Assembly: GCA_013365325.1 (NCBI GenBank)
Contig: JABVXV010000052.1
Coordinates: forward strand, 234,985-298,984
Length of the DNA stretch: 64,000 bases
Direction of reading: 5' to 3'
Source: Dipetalonema caudispina
Taxonomy: Eukaryota > Nematoda > Chromadorea > Rhabditida > Onchocercidae
The notes beneath the pieces are model-generated. The model saw nothing but the letters and a program-made list of their open reading frames with translations, had not been told where the DNA came from and ran no database searches. A program made the translations under genes and the position numbers. This document shows, one piece after another, positions 49,501-63,444 of the stretch; position 1 is the stretch's first letter, and the number at the start of each line of letters is the position of its first letter.

Positions 49501-49918
49501 AGCTAAAGAAGACCAATGAAGTTAAAAATAAAATTTACAAAGAAACAAATATATCTTGAATATAAGGATACTATTTTGAAATATCGTATTTTTGGAAAAT
49601 TATGCAAATTTTACACTCCGAAAGTCTAAAAGGCCATGAACTTGTAATTTTATTTCCTTAAGCTGTTATTGAACTTTCAGTATCCATTCCCACCAAAAAA
49701 AGTGAAAGAATCAGTTGCAAGAAGGCAAATCGCAATAAACCCGCTGAATTATTTTACCTGAACGAAAAACCAAAAAATAACAGAATTTGAAAAAAAAAGA
49801 AGAAATGACTACTCTGTATCGAGAAAGACTTCTGAGGCAAAAAAGGCAAAAAAGCGAATCGTAGCGTGATACTGAAATGGAGAGGACGAACCGAACTGCA
49901 CAACTAATGTAGTGATTA
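46526..49918. other. convergent gap between DB and POU genes
   Basis: No full gene. It holds a candidate terminal-inverted-repeat pair (46987-47005 and 48273-48293), an octamer site at 49602-49609 and a minus-strand exon-like open stretch at 49109-49212 preceded by TTTTTCCAG. Confidence 0.45.
46987..48293. mobile_element. possible non-autonomous transposon with degenerate inverted ends
   Basis: ATACCTTC-GGGACTTTTCC at 46987-47005 matches the reverse complement of 48273-48293 (ATACCTTCTCGGGACTTTTCC) apart from a 2-base gap, and similarity seems to extend weakly inward. The 1.3-kb interior has no transposase frame. No target-site duplication could be confirmed. Confidence 0.35.
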
Positions 49919-52900
49919 TTATTCTTTACGAAGTTTCTGGCGTCGATTACAGAACCACACGCGAACTACCTGGAATAAGGAATAAGTCACACTGAAAACG
50001 GAACTTTCATAGGATATCGATACAAAAATAGCAGGGAACTATGTATATATAGTCATCATGATAATCTTGATGTGAATTGGGAATGGCGAATACCAAAACA
50101 TCACGTGGAGTTACACTTTGTCCAATGAACCACAATCACTCCAAACGACTGTTATCTCAAGATGATCGCACAAAACTATGAACTGAATTTGAATTAATCC
50201 ACTAGGAATAACTTTGTAGTTGAATGTAGCCCTGCACATCAATTAATAATAATAACTTACATCTCGATCTAGCCCTACCAATTCAGCAATTTCCGCCATC
50301 CTATCGTGGTCCGGACGTGGGTTCATGTCAAAGTAAGCATCCAGTGCAGAACGCTGTGCTAAATCCAAGTTGGTTCGCTTTCGACGTTTTTTCAGCGGAA
50401 CACCACCACCAGCACCTGAACTGCATACAATAGATCCATTTGGTGACGGCGACTCGTCGCTTGGCATTTTATTACCACTGCTTGCATTGATACTCACTAC
50501 AGAGCTCGGTTTATTATTCAGTGGTAAGTGTATCACCGATGTTGGATACTGAAAAAAACTTCATCACTTCACAGCTACCAAAACATCTGTTCAAAACAAC
50601 TTTTGGATCCTTAGTGACGCAATTACCGAGTCTGATTTTCAAATGAAAATATTCTCCCTTAATAATATAGTTCGATCTAAACTTTAGCCACTGCTACTAT
50701 ATTTATAGACTTCATAACTGGACAATGAAAAATAGACAACAGAAAATGGAAGAAAACATTATGGTTTGAAATACTATTTTCTAACGGATGTAAAAAATCT
50801 AACATGAACTAGACGAGACTTTATCATTTGAAAAACTTCGAAAAACCTATATTGCTTCGACGGAATATTCTGAGTGAAACACAGAACACCACTTTAGGAC
50901 TTTTAATAATGCAAGACATACTATACATTAAGAATTAAATTAGAAAAAAGGGAGGTGTAGTTTAGAATTTAAATAAATACCCTTGCTATATCTGAAAAAA
51001 ACGGAATTCAGCTGCGAAAGTATTTCAAGGTCCTTCAATCAAAACGCAGACCTAAAACAGATTTTACAGAGAAATAAGAAATCAGAACGAGGAAGACAGA
51101 AGGATTGTAACACGCTACATTTTCAGAATTTATAACCCAAATCTGATAGGAACTAATGAATAATACAATAAAGCATGTGACCGACAACACCATTCTATAC
51201 ATTGGTAAATATTAGTAATTCAAAATCCTCGATTTTTTTCCCACACAACAAAAATTTTGCTGGGAAATCGGTTAACGCGCACTTCCATTTACGCAATTTG
51301 ATATTAGTTTTTGTTACTTAAGTACTAACCACTGACATAAATAATTTCAATTACTAATTATATTGTCAATTATAATAGTACTTCTTGACAATTGCAACAA
51401 CACCAATTATTAATCAAACTAATCAATTAATCAACTAGATTTTCCAAGAAAATTCCCATCATCTTAAAACTATTGTCTAAAAAATTTGAGAACTCCTTCT
51501 CCGCAGCATTAGATTCCTTCGATTTTTATAAACAAGAGCTGCCACCAAATCCGGAGAACCCTACTGACCAGTAGTGACATCTAATAATCCTGCGTAAAAA
51601 GATAAAAAGCACAAGTACAAAAAACGCTAAAACGATATGCACGATTAGATTATAAAACAAAATAATGGATGATTTCTAGAAATATGAACAACAATAATTT
51701 TTTTCTTTGAAATTTTCTCATCACATTTTAGTAAAATACGATTACGTAGGCGTGAAATACTACTGACATTAGAACAATTTGGAAAAAGAGGAAAAGCTTC
51801 AGTAATAGGGATCAAGGATTTCCATTGCACAGAACGACCTTAATTTCGTATTTAGTGCAAATAAACAAAGGAACCTCAGAGTTGCTAAAAGATAAGACAC
51901 TTTAAAAATATGACTAGAACATTCGTGAAGTAAGAATTCAAGTGATATAACACGGATTTTTAATTTAAATTACTTCTGGAGTTTCTCGTTTAGTAGTTCC
52001 TTAAATCTTAATTGCGACCTTAAATTTCAAATTATATATATATCCTCAAAAGCACATCTTAAGAATTATCCGCTGAAAGCCATAAATTAGAACATAGATC
52101 CATCTAATGTTTCTAAGGTAAATTAGACAACCGAACAGCAGTACTCCCTATTCACTAATATTTTCCTGTATCATAGTTATTCTTACCTACATTTGTATTA
52201 CTCATCTTAATATACGATTCTACAAATCGTCCCACTGTAAATTCTAGTTGTACCAACTGCTTGAAAAAAGTCTCACTTATCTCTATTGACTGTAGGAATG
52301 TCTCTTGAAATTTAGCTTGAATCCATATTTTCACTGAAGTCAGCCGATTCTTCTGTTGTAATTTCACTTTTGCCGTTAAAGGCATTGCAGTTAACTGTCT
52401 TGCGAGCCCACGTCAAACTTGTTTTGCAAATCATTCTCGATACGGAGGGTTACGAGGTGATGATGCATTGGTAAAATTACCATACCTGGTACGAAATTTT
52501 TAAAAATGACGTCAGTGGCACCGTTGATCTATGTATCCGTGATTTAAATTGCAAAACGAAAATCCCAAGCAATAGTTCTTCTTTCTATTTTAAAACAGTT
52601 TTCCGAATATAAAGAAGCTAATTTCCACGAGTATTGTCAGGAAGGTCTTCTGGAACTTAGACCCCAGTATTCCTAAAATTACTACTCATTTCGGACGAAA
52701 AAAAATCCCTAAGAAGTATCAAGAAAAAGAGTTACCATGCATACATTAGCAAAATAAAATCGACAAGGACACGAAGAATAAAGTAAGATGTAAAACGATA
52801 AAACTGTATCCCATAACCAGTATTTCGGAACAGTTACTGGTTAAAATGTTAGAAGCAAGAATCCCCGAAGGTAAGACACTGAAATTTTGAAAGAAGCCTT

Positions 52901-55900
52901 ATAATATTTATACTGATAACCTTTTCGAATAAAAACTCTCTGTTCATCACATCCGGATAATGTTATATATTACTATTCCAATGAAGATATGGACAATTTC
53001 GATGAGTGAAAAAAGTGTTGAAGCACAGTTGATATTCGAATTCATAAAACAGGACTTGAAGTACCACCATATTATAAATTAGAAATACTGTAGAAAATAT
53101 GCCTTGCTACTTGGAAGAATTCTGTAGCAAGCATATAAGTTGCAATAGAAAGAAACAAATCAATAAACAAACTTGTGGAGTAGGATCCTTAGAGGGTGCA
53201 TCCAAAAGATCACTGATTGTTGCACCGTTGGCCAATGCCGCTTCCGCATCCTCTAACCATTCTTTGAGCAACGGCCGTAATTTGCACATGTTTTTGAAGG
53301 ATAAATTTAGCGCTTCGAAGCGTGATATAGTTGTTTGCGAAAAGTCAGTACCATAACGACGCCCAAGGGCAAGACCGACATCACCCTGTGTAAAACCTAC
53401 AACAACCAAATTCAACAATTTGTAATTCCTTGCAAATTTCAGTTTGAAAAACAACAGTGCAGTTACAAATTATTTCAGAGAGTAATCAAAAATTCTCATT
53501 TCCCAGTGAGATAATCTCACCAATCCTTACCTTTATGAGGATGAATGATGAAAAATGCTATTGCTATTTTTGCACCACTTTGTAGTATGCTGATGTCTCA
53601 GATCTGTCGTAATTTTCAAAAAAATTATTTGTTGCCGACAATCCATCAAACTGTATTATAAATCTTACCAAATTTGATACGCTGCTTTTTGAATGTTTGA
53701 GCAAAATTTTCCAGCTCGTCCAGATCAATTTTTTCTTCCTTGGTAATTGCACGTGCTGCACTGCTCAGGGTCTGGAATCGATGTATCGATAAAAGTGCAG
53801 AAAAAATAACTTTCAGAAACAATTAGTATCCCCAAAAATTTACCACCCTAAAAGCTACATTACCCCAAAAATTTCACGTGGAAATCGAAAAGCTACATCA
53901 AGGAAAAAAAATACATAGCCTATTCAGAACAACATGGAAAGAGGAACCTCTTCATTTGCTCGCCTTTTCACGTTTAGTTTTACATCACTGCTTTTGCACC
54001 TCACTGCTTTATTCGGTTGACGTTTCGCATCACCCACCTGTAATGAATGTAAACAACTGATATTACACTATATATATAGACGAATTTACAGATCTTCATT
54101 CTCCAAAATATCCTGGATCCCTTTAAAAGTCATACAAAGGTAAGTTAGTAAGGGCGGAAAGATAACGAAAGAAAGAAGCACCCCATTAAAAAAGTATGAG
54201 ATTTTTTAATGTTTTTAAAAAAGATAAATACAATTACAAAATACGAGTCGGAGGAAAATAAATTTATCACGAATACTGGAAAATGACCAACGTTCAGCAT
54301 ATTAACAACATTTTCGCCAGCAGATGTTGTTCTACCATTGAGTGAAGAACGATCCCCTAAACGCCGGTCGTGTTTTTTGTTGATTCCATCATCATCATCA
54401 TTAAAAAAGATGTTTGGAGCACTGGTAGCAACTATTTCCGCTGTAGCAGACGTTGATGGAATTGCCGATAATTTTGGCTTATGGGTGCTCATAACATCGA
54501 CTGCTGTCACGTCACCACCGTTTGTTGATGTAATCCCTGGAATTTCGCTACATTTTTTGGAATTTGGTTTTTGTTTAACGAAGAAATAAACAAACATTAC
54601 TTATTTGTACAACGAATAATTTTCTTGCACTTCTTTTAAATGGTCATAAAATCATAAGTAGCTCTCAATTACGGATTTTGGAAGAGTAAAAAAACCAAAT
54701 AGATTTTCGAAAGAAAAAAGAAATGAACCTAGTAAGTCTCGTATTGTTCCTGCAGCTGTGGCAGCAGCAGCAGCTTCTAAGAGCAACATATTTGCGCTTT
54801 GTTGCTGATCAACATTCAACAAACCTATAAACACTGCCAAAAACTTGCAAATGTGAGTTCAAAAGTAAGGTTGTAAATTAATAGATAAATTCCCAAATGA
54901 AATTAAAACGAATGGATTTTGAAAAGAGGAAATCCGAATCAGGTTCATACAAAAAATCAGACATGCAGAAAAATAACGAACTAACGAACTGTGGGAAAAA
55001 TGCAAAGCAATCAAGCATGAGTATCAATTCTAAATGGAAATGAGGTGGGATTTTTGAATAACAACGCATAGCATCTATCACTGTGATGTCCAAAGGATTG
55101 TTATGCTGTTGTCTTTCCATAAATCATAGAAAGGCCTATGAACGCATACGGACTGCTATCCTAATTTTACTATATAGTATTTCTTTTTGGAATGAAACAT
55201 AAGTGAGTCTAAAAAGAGGCTGAAGACTAAGAAAATGCCAAGACAAGGTGGAGAATAAGCAAATCTGGTTGAACCATTAATCCCAAACCCATGTGTGCAT
55301 TTTTATTTAAATGTTTCCACGATTCTGAAAGTGAAAATGAATCCTCCTGTCTTTACGACTTCCTCTTCTTTGAATGCAATATCTTTTGAATGATAAGCAT
55401 TCTTCTCGGATATCTTTATTAATATAATTTTTTCTGCTCTTGAGTGTTACGAACTATCCGTGATTGAAAATTACTTTTAAGGATAAAAGTCTACCGGGAA
55501 AGCATGAATTACTACTACAACCGCCCCATGAATGATACATTGCTGTAATTGTTCAACTGCTAATTTACGTCAATAATATACAAATTGCAAGATTTTTCTT
55601 TCTTTCTTTCAACTGTAGTCATAGATATAATGAGCAAAAATTTGCATTTCGTCAAGTTTCGGATTTAAAAGAAATGACATGCTATGGCAAAACTGTCTCC
55701 TACCAGATAAGTGGATAAAGAAATAGTTATCACATATCCGTTATTTGTCCTAGCGTGAAGCAGTGTATATAGCATTAAGTACGTTATGTTGTCGAGAAAA
55801 TGAATCCTGACGGGACTCAGCACTTTAAGCGAGCAAAAGCTAAGAAGTCCTTTCTTGCAACGGATATTAGCTAATTAGAAATCTCGGACACACCAACTTC

Positions 55901-58502
55901 ATTAACTTAATTTAACTTTGCTTGAAGGTGTAAATTTTTTAATATGATCCTTAGTGGGAATAGTAGCAGCTGCATTAATTACTATTAGTGACTACTACCA
56001 GTATTTACCCAACCACATTGTCATTAAAGTCTCTCAAACAATAACAAGGACATTCCAGTTAATACAGCTAACATGCAAATAAGAAGCGTATTTTGGTTCT
56101 TATTCAAGACTGTGAAAATGTGACTCTGTAGATGAAGTGATAATTGCATGCGAATAAAGATAAAGCACCAGAAGGAAAAGCAGTTAAAATTACATACCAT
56201 CGTTGATACAAGATGGTGACGCTTTGGTTATCAATTCAGCGGAGTGATTTAGTAGCAGAGTTCCACATGCAGGTAACATAGCTTCGTTTGCTGAAGCGGG
56301 TGGTAGTGGGATAAGCGGTTTTAACGTTTCATACTGTGGTGAGGGTGTTTCAAGAACATCCACAAATTCCGCCGGTTCCGGTACCAATTCAGGCGCAATA
56401 GGTTCAGCCAGGTCGACGGTAGTTTTCAAGTGCAATGTATCCGTTGATGATATAGCCGTTGAATTAGCATCATTAATAAGTAACTCGTGTTTCACGGATG
56501 TAGCTGTACTGCTCGGTGATAAACTTGCTGTTTTAAGTAACACGCTGTCATACGGCTCTACAATATTTTACAAAACGTTTTACAATTTTAAGGATTCACG
56601 CAATGAAAATCAATCCAGCATTATTCGTAAGAGTCAGCCAGTAGCACAAGCATAAGCATTGTTTTCAAACTTGCGTTCCACTAGATACCTTCAGCTAAAG
56701 AAGGAGACTGCCATTCATTATGATTCACTAGCATATGACAAGGGTCGATTAGGAAACATGCAATTCGCAGCAATGACATACAGAAGTCCATGCAATTTAT
56801 CCTTGCCTGATGTAAGCATATACGTAAAACTACTATTCTACAAGTATCAGCCGAATGTTGATAAGTGATGAGGAAGCATGCGTTTCACAACAAAATTATT
56901 TCAAGCGATGTCTAAGTGTGATAAAAAACAAAAGATTACAACAAACAGAAGATGAATCGAAAGACAATTGGAGAGGCAGGAACAGTGATAAACCTATACA
57001 AGCAAACATGCTCATCAATAGAGATATTAACAGTTCATAATAATATTAAATTAAACATACTGTCCGTTAGAGTGGAAGCGCATGGAACGCTTAAAGAAGG
57101 TGATAAACCAGCAGCTGAGAGAGATGCAAGCATTTCCGGAGTGATGAAGGCATTTGCTCCATCCGTCCCGGCAGCTACAAATATTTTCCAGTAGCATACT
57201 TTCTAAACCTTCGGTCAATAGGCTAAACGTCAAAGAAATTTTAGAGAGTTCTTGCTGAGCAATAAAAAACTTACAAATAATATTTAAGAATAGGAATTTG
57301 CGGATTAGTCTGAAAAGTTCAGATCCCAATACCCTATCCCAATTAATAAATCTATTACATCTCATACTTCAGTTGCTATTGGTCACACTACAACTAAATT
57401 TAATCAAAATGAGGCAAGACGGGGAAATAAATGAAAATACAGAATACTGACATACAAAGATATGGTTTCGGGGACATACCGTTGGTCCCTAAAAATAACA
57501 TGAAAGAAAAAAAAAACAAAACTTCAACTTTGAAATTTTTACCTGCATTGGCCCAAAGAAAACTGTTTACTGCAGCATTTAAAATCAAGACATCGTTTAG
57601 ATTTGATATGCTCGAACCATTCCGTTGATCCATAAATTGTTCAGAAAGTTTGCAAATTTTCGCATCGGTCGTTTCTTGATATTTATTGGCCCTGGAAAGC
57701 AGTAAGAAAAAACTCGAAAACAAAAATTAGCACAGTAATGGAAAAGTCAAGTTCTTGGGTATTCCTAGATATTGGACTTCTTTGGATTTCTTCTTCCTAG
57801 CATAGAAATCATCTTCTACGTTTTCATCATAGCTCGAGAATGAGTTATTATCAGACTGAAGCCAAATAAATAAAGAAGTTGATAAGTCTTAGCAGAAATA
57901 AAATAATGAAACAATGAGATGTTAGTTGGTAGTGCAGTGAAGAATAATGTAACGAAAGAATATTCTGATTGCTTGCAAATATTCAAGAAATGTGCAACGA
58001 AAGAAAAACAGACAAATCCGTCTTGAAAAACTGGCAAAATGAAGAATAGCTTATTTATGAATTGGTTTGAAAAAAGCGTAGCACATCTCCTGAATGTTAC
58101 TTTTGAATAATCACACAACATGCACACTCCCTTTCTTTGCGACTCCCTCACTGTTAAACATAAGCAAATTGACGAAACAAAGCACCTGTCCATTGAACCA
58201 TCAGCTTGTGAAGGTGAATTCTCGGTAATCTGTATATCCAAAGCTCCAATAGGAGCCCTTGATGAACCCATGTTACGTTCAGCAGAATCCACATGGTCAA
58301 TTGTATCATTAACAACAAATGATTCCACATTTTGTTGCTTTCCGTTAACATCCTCTAATGATGATAGGCTGTTTGACCGTGTGTCTATCACCAGTGCATC
58401 GGAAATAGAAGAGATCGACGAAGTTTCCCAATGTTCCGCTTTAATTTCACCATTTAGGAGCTCGCTATCACAATGCAAACTAAAAGATGTTAGTAGTGCA
58501 CA

Positions 58503-58557
<55 letters not shown>

Positions 58558-61551
58558 CTGAGACGGAATATGCAGAACGCAGATTATCTTGTGCAAAATG
58601 TTACTTCTTAATCGCAATACTTTCCGAAGTCAGTGTAATACGTAATAATGTATTGCTACCACAACAGGATTATGAAACAATTATTTCGCCATAAAAGACG
58701 TGTAAACAGAACTGCTTACAATTACTCCACTATTTTGATTCATTGCCTTACACAGTTTTTTTCTTCAAATTTTTTCATTCTTTAACAAACCCTTTTCCAC
58801 CCTACTGAAACTTTTATACATCCGCATTCCACTTAAAGCTACTGGTTACTTTAAAGATACGATTATATGGTGACACTTCCTGGTCCAGAGATTTGTACGA
58901 AAGCAAAATGAACTTTTCCCGAGCAAAAAATAATTAGGCGTTACTAACAAAATATATCTGCAACCTACAGTTACAAAAGACAAATTTCGAAGCAGAAGAG
59001 CTAGAAGATGAAGAATGGAAACAAATGTTTTGCTACTACATACATATTCGTTGCATTTGTTGCGCCACACAAGCTTGGAGGTACGCATTTTTCTGTCGTT
59101 GATAATAATCGTTGTAAATCGGTGCCACCTTTACGGAAGTCAGCTGATCCCGCTGCTTTTTCTTTTGTGTTGTTATTTACTGTAATATTAAAATATTTTC
59201 ACAAAAACTTCGTTTTACTTAATTATTGCATAAGTATTAGTTTATATTTCAATAACTATCAAACCTGGACCAAATCTGCAATCCCTGCTGATAACGGTAT
59301 TTCCTGATGAACAAACTGAATCTTCCGTGGGGGCAGTATCATCATCAACAGCTTCACCCGTTTCAGCACTTATGATAACGGGCTGAAATTAGTACAGAAA
59401 CAATACGAAAGTTTAAATAACGAATAAAGGAAATCAATTTTTGAAAGATTTGAGGAAATGAACGAAATGTTTCTACCTCTTGCATAGTGCTCGGCCGCTT
59501 CTTTGGTAAGGCTGGTTTGCGCTTGCACGATGATCTGGAGGCGTTGTTATCTGCTAAAATGAAATGAATCATTTACACAGTAGTCGAATTATGGTAATTT
59601 GCAAGATATGCAAATTCCGATGAATTTCACAATGCCCAATACTTACCAACTATAAAAGAATGCAAACTACGCGGAAATCATTTCGCGTAAAATTATGGTA
59701 TTAAAATCAGAAGGTGAACTAAAATATTAAATTCAAAAAAACGCTGTGTAACGATAAGCTAGAAATGGGTTTCTTGGTCTGGAAAGGTTTAATCGGTAAG
59801 TTAGAAATAATGTTTTTCCAATTCTGGAAAGCTCAATTATTATAAACAAAAGGATATAATTTTATGCAAATCAGGGTGGTTTTCATCCGTTACAAAAGCA
59901 TCTCACAGTGATTGCAGAAATGATGTGGGATTCGAACCCTTATTAACTAATGGTTGCCGCCGATCGAGAAAACTATTTGGTGATATATTCTTTGAGCTCA
60001 GAGCTGTACTCGTGCTTGCTTCAACATCAGATGTATCAGTTACCAATGTTTCCGCACTTACTCTTCTAAGTCCTTCCTCCTGCCGTTTATAAGCCGTAAC
60101 CTGCAAAATTTCAATACTAAGATTAGACTAAATGAAACTTCTCAGAGACACAAAAAGATATCATAACACTTCATCAAATCTCCCTTCTAAAACTTCATTA
60201 CACTAGGGACATCAATAGATTGTGACACCAACAAACAGAAGAGACCACAAACAATAGTAACGTTGTATCATTTTGCAACTATGCCAAAAATAATTTAAAT
60301 ATGACAAATAACAGCATGACTAATAAGTAGTATACGGTAATGGATGGGTACAAATAAGGGATAAATCCTGAAATCATCAGTCTTCAAGTTTCACTATAGT
60401 GACTATTTCACGCTTTCTCAACATTCGTATAACATTGCACTACTTGATGGAAATGAAATGAAAAAGAAAAGCCACTAAAGTAGCAAAAACGGATTTTCCC
60501 GTGCTTATCCGGAATCCAGCTTTTTGGCGCAAATATTGTCCCAAACAAATCCCGAATATGAAAAGTCTTTTTATCAAAGTGAATCTCACGAAAAAATTAC
60601 CCACATAAATACACTTCACTCTTAATTCTTTTTTAACAATATCGTTACCATATGACTTACTCTCTTTTAACGAAATCAATTACAAGCTCTGATTTAAAAA
60701 TCAAAAATAACATAAGGAAAGTGATAAGGCTCAACCTGAAATGAAGTGGTTCCAGCAGTTGGCACATCATTTACCATGTTTGCAATGTTCTTTGATATGC
60801 CTGAAAGAAGTGTGATGATAACGAGAAGGTCAAAGGGGAAGTGATGAATTGGAAATTTAGAAGGAAATCAGATTTCAAACATTCCGCATCATTCTGCTGC
60901 GAGATCTTTATAATCTAAAAATAAACTGATGGGAAGAAAGGAGAAACAATTCTACTAAATCCCAGCCTCAATGCCCTCTCCTCCAAGCTGAAACCTCGAT
61001 ATCTTAAATATGACCGATAGAATTGCTTCATAGCTTCTGTAACCGAAAGTCGTAGCAGCCAAGGTTCCATCTTGAATCATTCCTTGATTTTATTACCACC
61101 AATGGGGTGTTGCAGAATCCGTAGAAAATTTAAATACTTTATAGGTAACGTTACTATGGAGAAAAAGGCAAAAATCATTGAACATCTGAGTAGATTATAT
61201 TATTGTTTCGTGGGAATGCCGAAGAGAAGAGAATGTTGAAGCGCGGAGAGACAATTTTTCCACTCCTTCTCCCACAGCTTCATCTCATAAACTGTCTTTC
61301 ACAAAATAGCATTAAACAATAGCGCTTATCAAATTTCGGATAGGGGAATGAATGTCACTATAGAATCATATCGATCGGAACTCAGATCTAAAAGTATCAC
61401 TTGTTAAATAATGAACATTTATAATTGGGAATAACAAGTTTAGAATAATAGCCAAAAGTATACCTTCCATAGTTCTTGCAGTATTTGCATTTGTAGGATC
61501 ATTTGTAGAATTGTTGTCTCGTGAAGTACATTCAATAAACATACTTGACAT
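49919..61551 (-). CDS. ceh-18: POU-homeodomain transcription factor, Oct/POU class II, ceh-18-like
   Basis: Seventeen exons keep phase: 61464-61551, 60736-60800, 59938-60100, 59477-59553, 59265-59382, 59071-59152 (least certain), 58186-58479, 57543-57691, 57061-57174, 56198-56557, 54729-54824, 54292-54536, 54005-54037, 53669-53771, 53173-53396, 50261-50548 and 49919-49969, about 849 residues. The POU-specific domain (about 641-714) contains [15 protein letters not shown] and [20 protein letters not shown]. The homeodomain (about 789-848) runs from [11 protein letters not shown] to [14 protein letters not shown], with WFCNRRQ diagnostic for POU proteins, and the protein stops right after it. 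The two parts are joined by a long Ser/Pro/Gly linker of about 74 residues. The N-terminal 640 residues are low-complexity and acidic or Ala/Ser/Thr-rich, with a basic patch [11 protein letters not shown] that may be a nuclear signal. Factors of this class bind octamer DNA in the nucleus. The C. elegans counterpart ceh-18 acts in the gonad sheath and oocyte control. The first exon is the least certain 5' limit. Confidence 0.85.
51645..52385 (-). CDS. possible small gene nested in a POU intron
   Basis: Inside the 2.6-kb intron between the POU-specific and homeodomain exons, a minus-strand open stretch (52187-52385, [17 protein letters not shown] onward) ends at a good GTAAGA donor in phase 1. 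A second open stretch (51645-51838, containing [17 protein letters not shown]) begins in the matching phase, though its acceptor (ATTAAG) is poor. Together they would give about 130 residues. A third protein-like stretch lies just upstream (about 52395-52480, [17 protein letters not shown]). No domain recognised; chance open frames remain possible. Confidence 0.28.
58505..58556. repeat. TA dinucleotide microsatellite
   Basis: About 25 TA units, one interrupted by C, lie in the POU intron 26 bases upstream of an exon acceptor at 58479. Confidence 0.9.
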
Positions 61552-62760
61552 TTTTTGGCCAAAAAAATCCCGTAGATGTTTACATCCAGTTTTTTGTTCC
61601 CAAATCAAGAATATACAAAGCAATTACGAATCTCAAGCTGTAATTAGGATAGGATATACAGCTGTATCAGCAATAATACTCAAAAGAGATGCGCATATTA
61701 AACGTATTCAACTTCAATTTCAAAACTTTTAATTCCATTCTTCTTACTTCACCTCATTTAACTCCTTCCTATCACCTTAATTGTCTCCCAAGTAAACTTT
61801 GAAATACTCAATCTTCAGTTAGTCGAAACTTTTTTCATTATTAATTTTAGTCAGACAGAGCTACTAAATCTTTTTATTCAAGTTGTTAAACTAATCACAT
61901 TCTCTACTTGAAAATATGTTGTAAACAAGAAGTGACCAATTAAATGATGGACAATGAAACAGGCAAACTTATAACTGAAAACTAAACATTTCAGGAAATT
62001 TTTGTGAAAAAATGCTGAATGAATGTAAAACGCATAAATTTGTAAGTGAACTGGCAATCTCTAAAATTGCTATCAGATTAAATTGGTATATTTCTTATAT
62101 AAAAAGGTTATGATATGGTACTTTCTCACTCTTCGAATTGTATTTATCATTTTTAAATGTTGACAGAATCACAACAAAACATTTACGGATATTTTAGAAA
62201 CCATCAATAGAATGATAGTACTGCTGGAATTAATCAAAATTGGTAGAACTTCGATCATTATTATTTCATAATCAAACATAAGAATATTTTAGGTTATAGT
62301 ATCAAGTCTTATGAATGATCAACTCTAAGTAAAACTGAAATTCAACACCGAAGAAATCAAAGAAAAAATGTTGGAGAAAATACGCTAAAAGGTAAAACAC
62401 AGAAGGAGATGTTCTAAAAAAAAGAAACCAATTTAAAATTAAATGATTATTTACTATTCATTATAAAGTATTTTCGTTCTTCAATTAACTTATTACCATT
62501 TTCCATTACTTAAGAGTATGTGCAATGATCAATTCAATTGTTATGCCATAACAAATTTTGTGGAATCAATTATGTTGAAGAAAGATTATTAAGCTTTCAC
62601 ATGAATTGAATGTCATATGGAGGTCAATTTCAGGTCATTGCAACAATGAACATTTATAGAGCTGTATAGTTTGAAGTGCAATGAAAATAAAACAAATGTT
62701 GTCACGCGTATGCAAATGTATATAATATCGGTGATGATGAAGACGATGCTAAGCTGTATA
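61552..62760. other. 5' region of the POU gene
   Basis: AT-rich with an octamer site at 62710-62717. No coding exon recognised. It probably contains promoter and distal regulatory DNA. Confidence 0.4.
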
Positions 62761-62768
62761 TGACGAGT

Positions 62769-62840
62769 ATATGTATGTATGTATGTGTATGTGTGTATGT
62801 GTGTATGTGTCTGTGTTATATATATACATATATATATAAG
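62769..62840. repeat. ATGT/GTGT/TATA compound microsatellite
   Basis: Alternating TATG, TGTG and TATA units form a purine-pyrimidine alternating tract. Confidence 0.85.
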
Positions 62841-63201
62841 TGGGGTGTGTGTGGGATAAGTGTATGTGCAAGTTTATTTCCCGCAGAACCAACAAAATAT
62901 GCATAAAATTGATTCTGCCCCGTTCCATTCCAAAAAAAAAGGAAAAACGTTATTACGTATATCTGTAGAAGGGAGAAAATTCATTGCTCTTGTCGTTGTC
63001 GCTGTCTTTTGGTCTACTCGAAGAAGCTTGAAATGAGAAAGAGTAGTGGAAAGAAGAGAAATGAAGAAAAAAGGAACATTAGCATATACAACCTTTAGCT
63101 ATTCCTTATAATACTAAAATGTTAAGTAAGCAAAAACTTATTGCAAATTCCATTCAGTAAAAGTAAGTAATTTTTTCGAATACTGTAATGTCGCGGTATA
63201 A

Positions 63202-63444
63202 ATGTTTCCCGCGGTAGTTAATGTATTACAGCTAGGAGGAAGTGGTTTACTCTTTCTGGTAAATGAACGAACCGGGAAGTGTGCACATTGCTCCATAATT
63301 GAAAGCCATATGGTATTTGATATTAAAGCATTGCGTACCAATCGATGGTCGCATGAAGTCCTGCCACTGTTTTTCTCTCTTGACAACATGATGACTAATT
63401 TCAATAAATTTGAGGATGGCACATCATTGAAACAATTAGATTGA
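63202..63444 (+). other. open stretch of unclear strand
   Basis: An 80-codon plus-strand frame (start MFPAVVNVLQLGGSGLLFLV) overlaps a 94-codon minus-strand frame at 63138-63422. Local GC is higher than the flanks. Neither peptide shows a known domain, and I cannot tell whether either is an exon, for example a 5' exon of a neighbouring gene. Confidence 0.25.

Noticed and set aside
58120..58611. Plus-strand 163-codon open frame
   Set aside because: It lies opposite a POU exon and runs into the TA microsatellite, coding for repeated Ile-Tyr. The minus-strand frame joins neighbouring exons in phase.
59930..59950. GGTTCGAATCC, resembling a tRNA T-loop, on the minus strand
   Set aside because: It lies at the donor of a POU exon and no matching D-arm, anticodon arm or acceptor stem can be folded.
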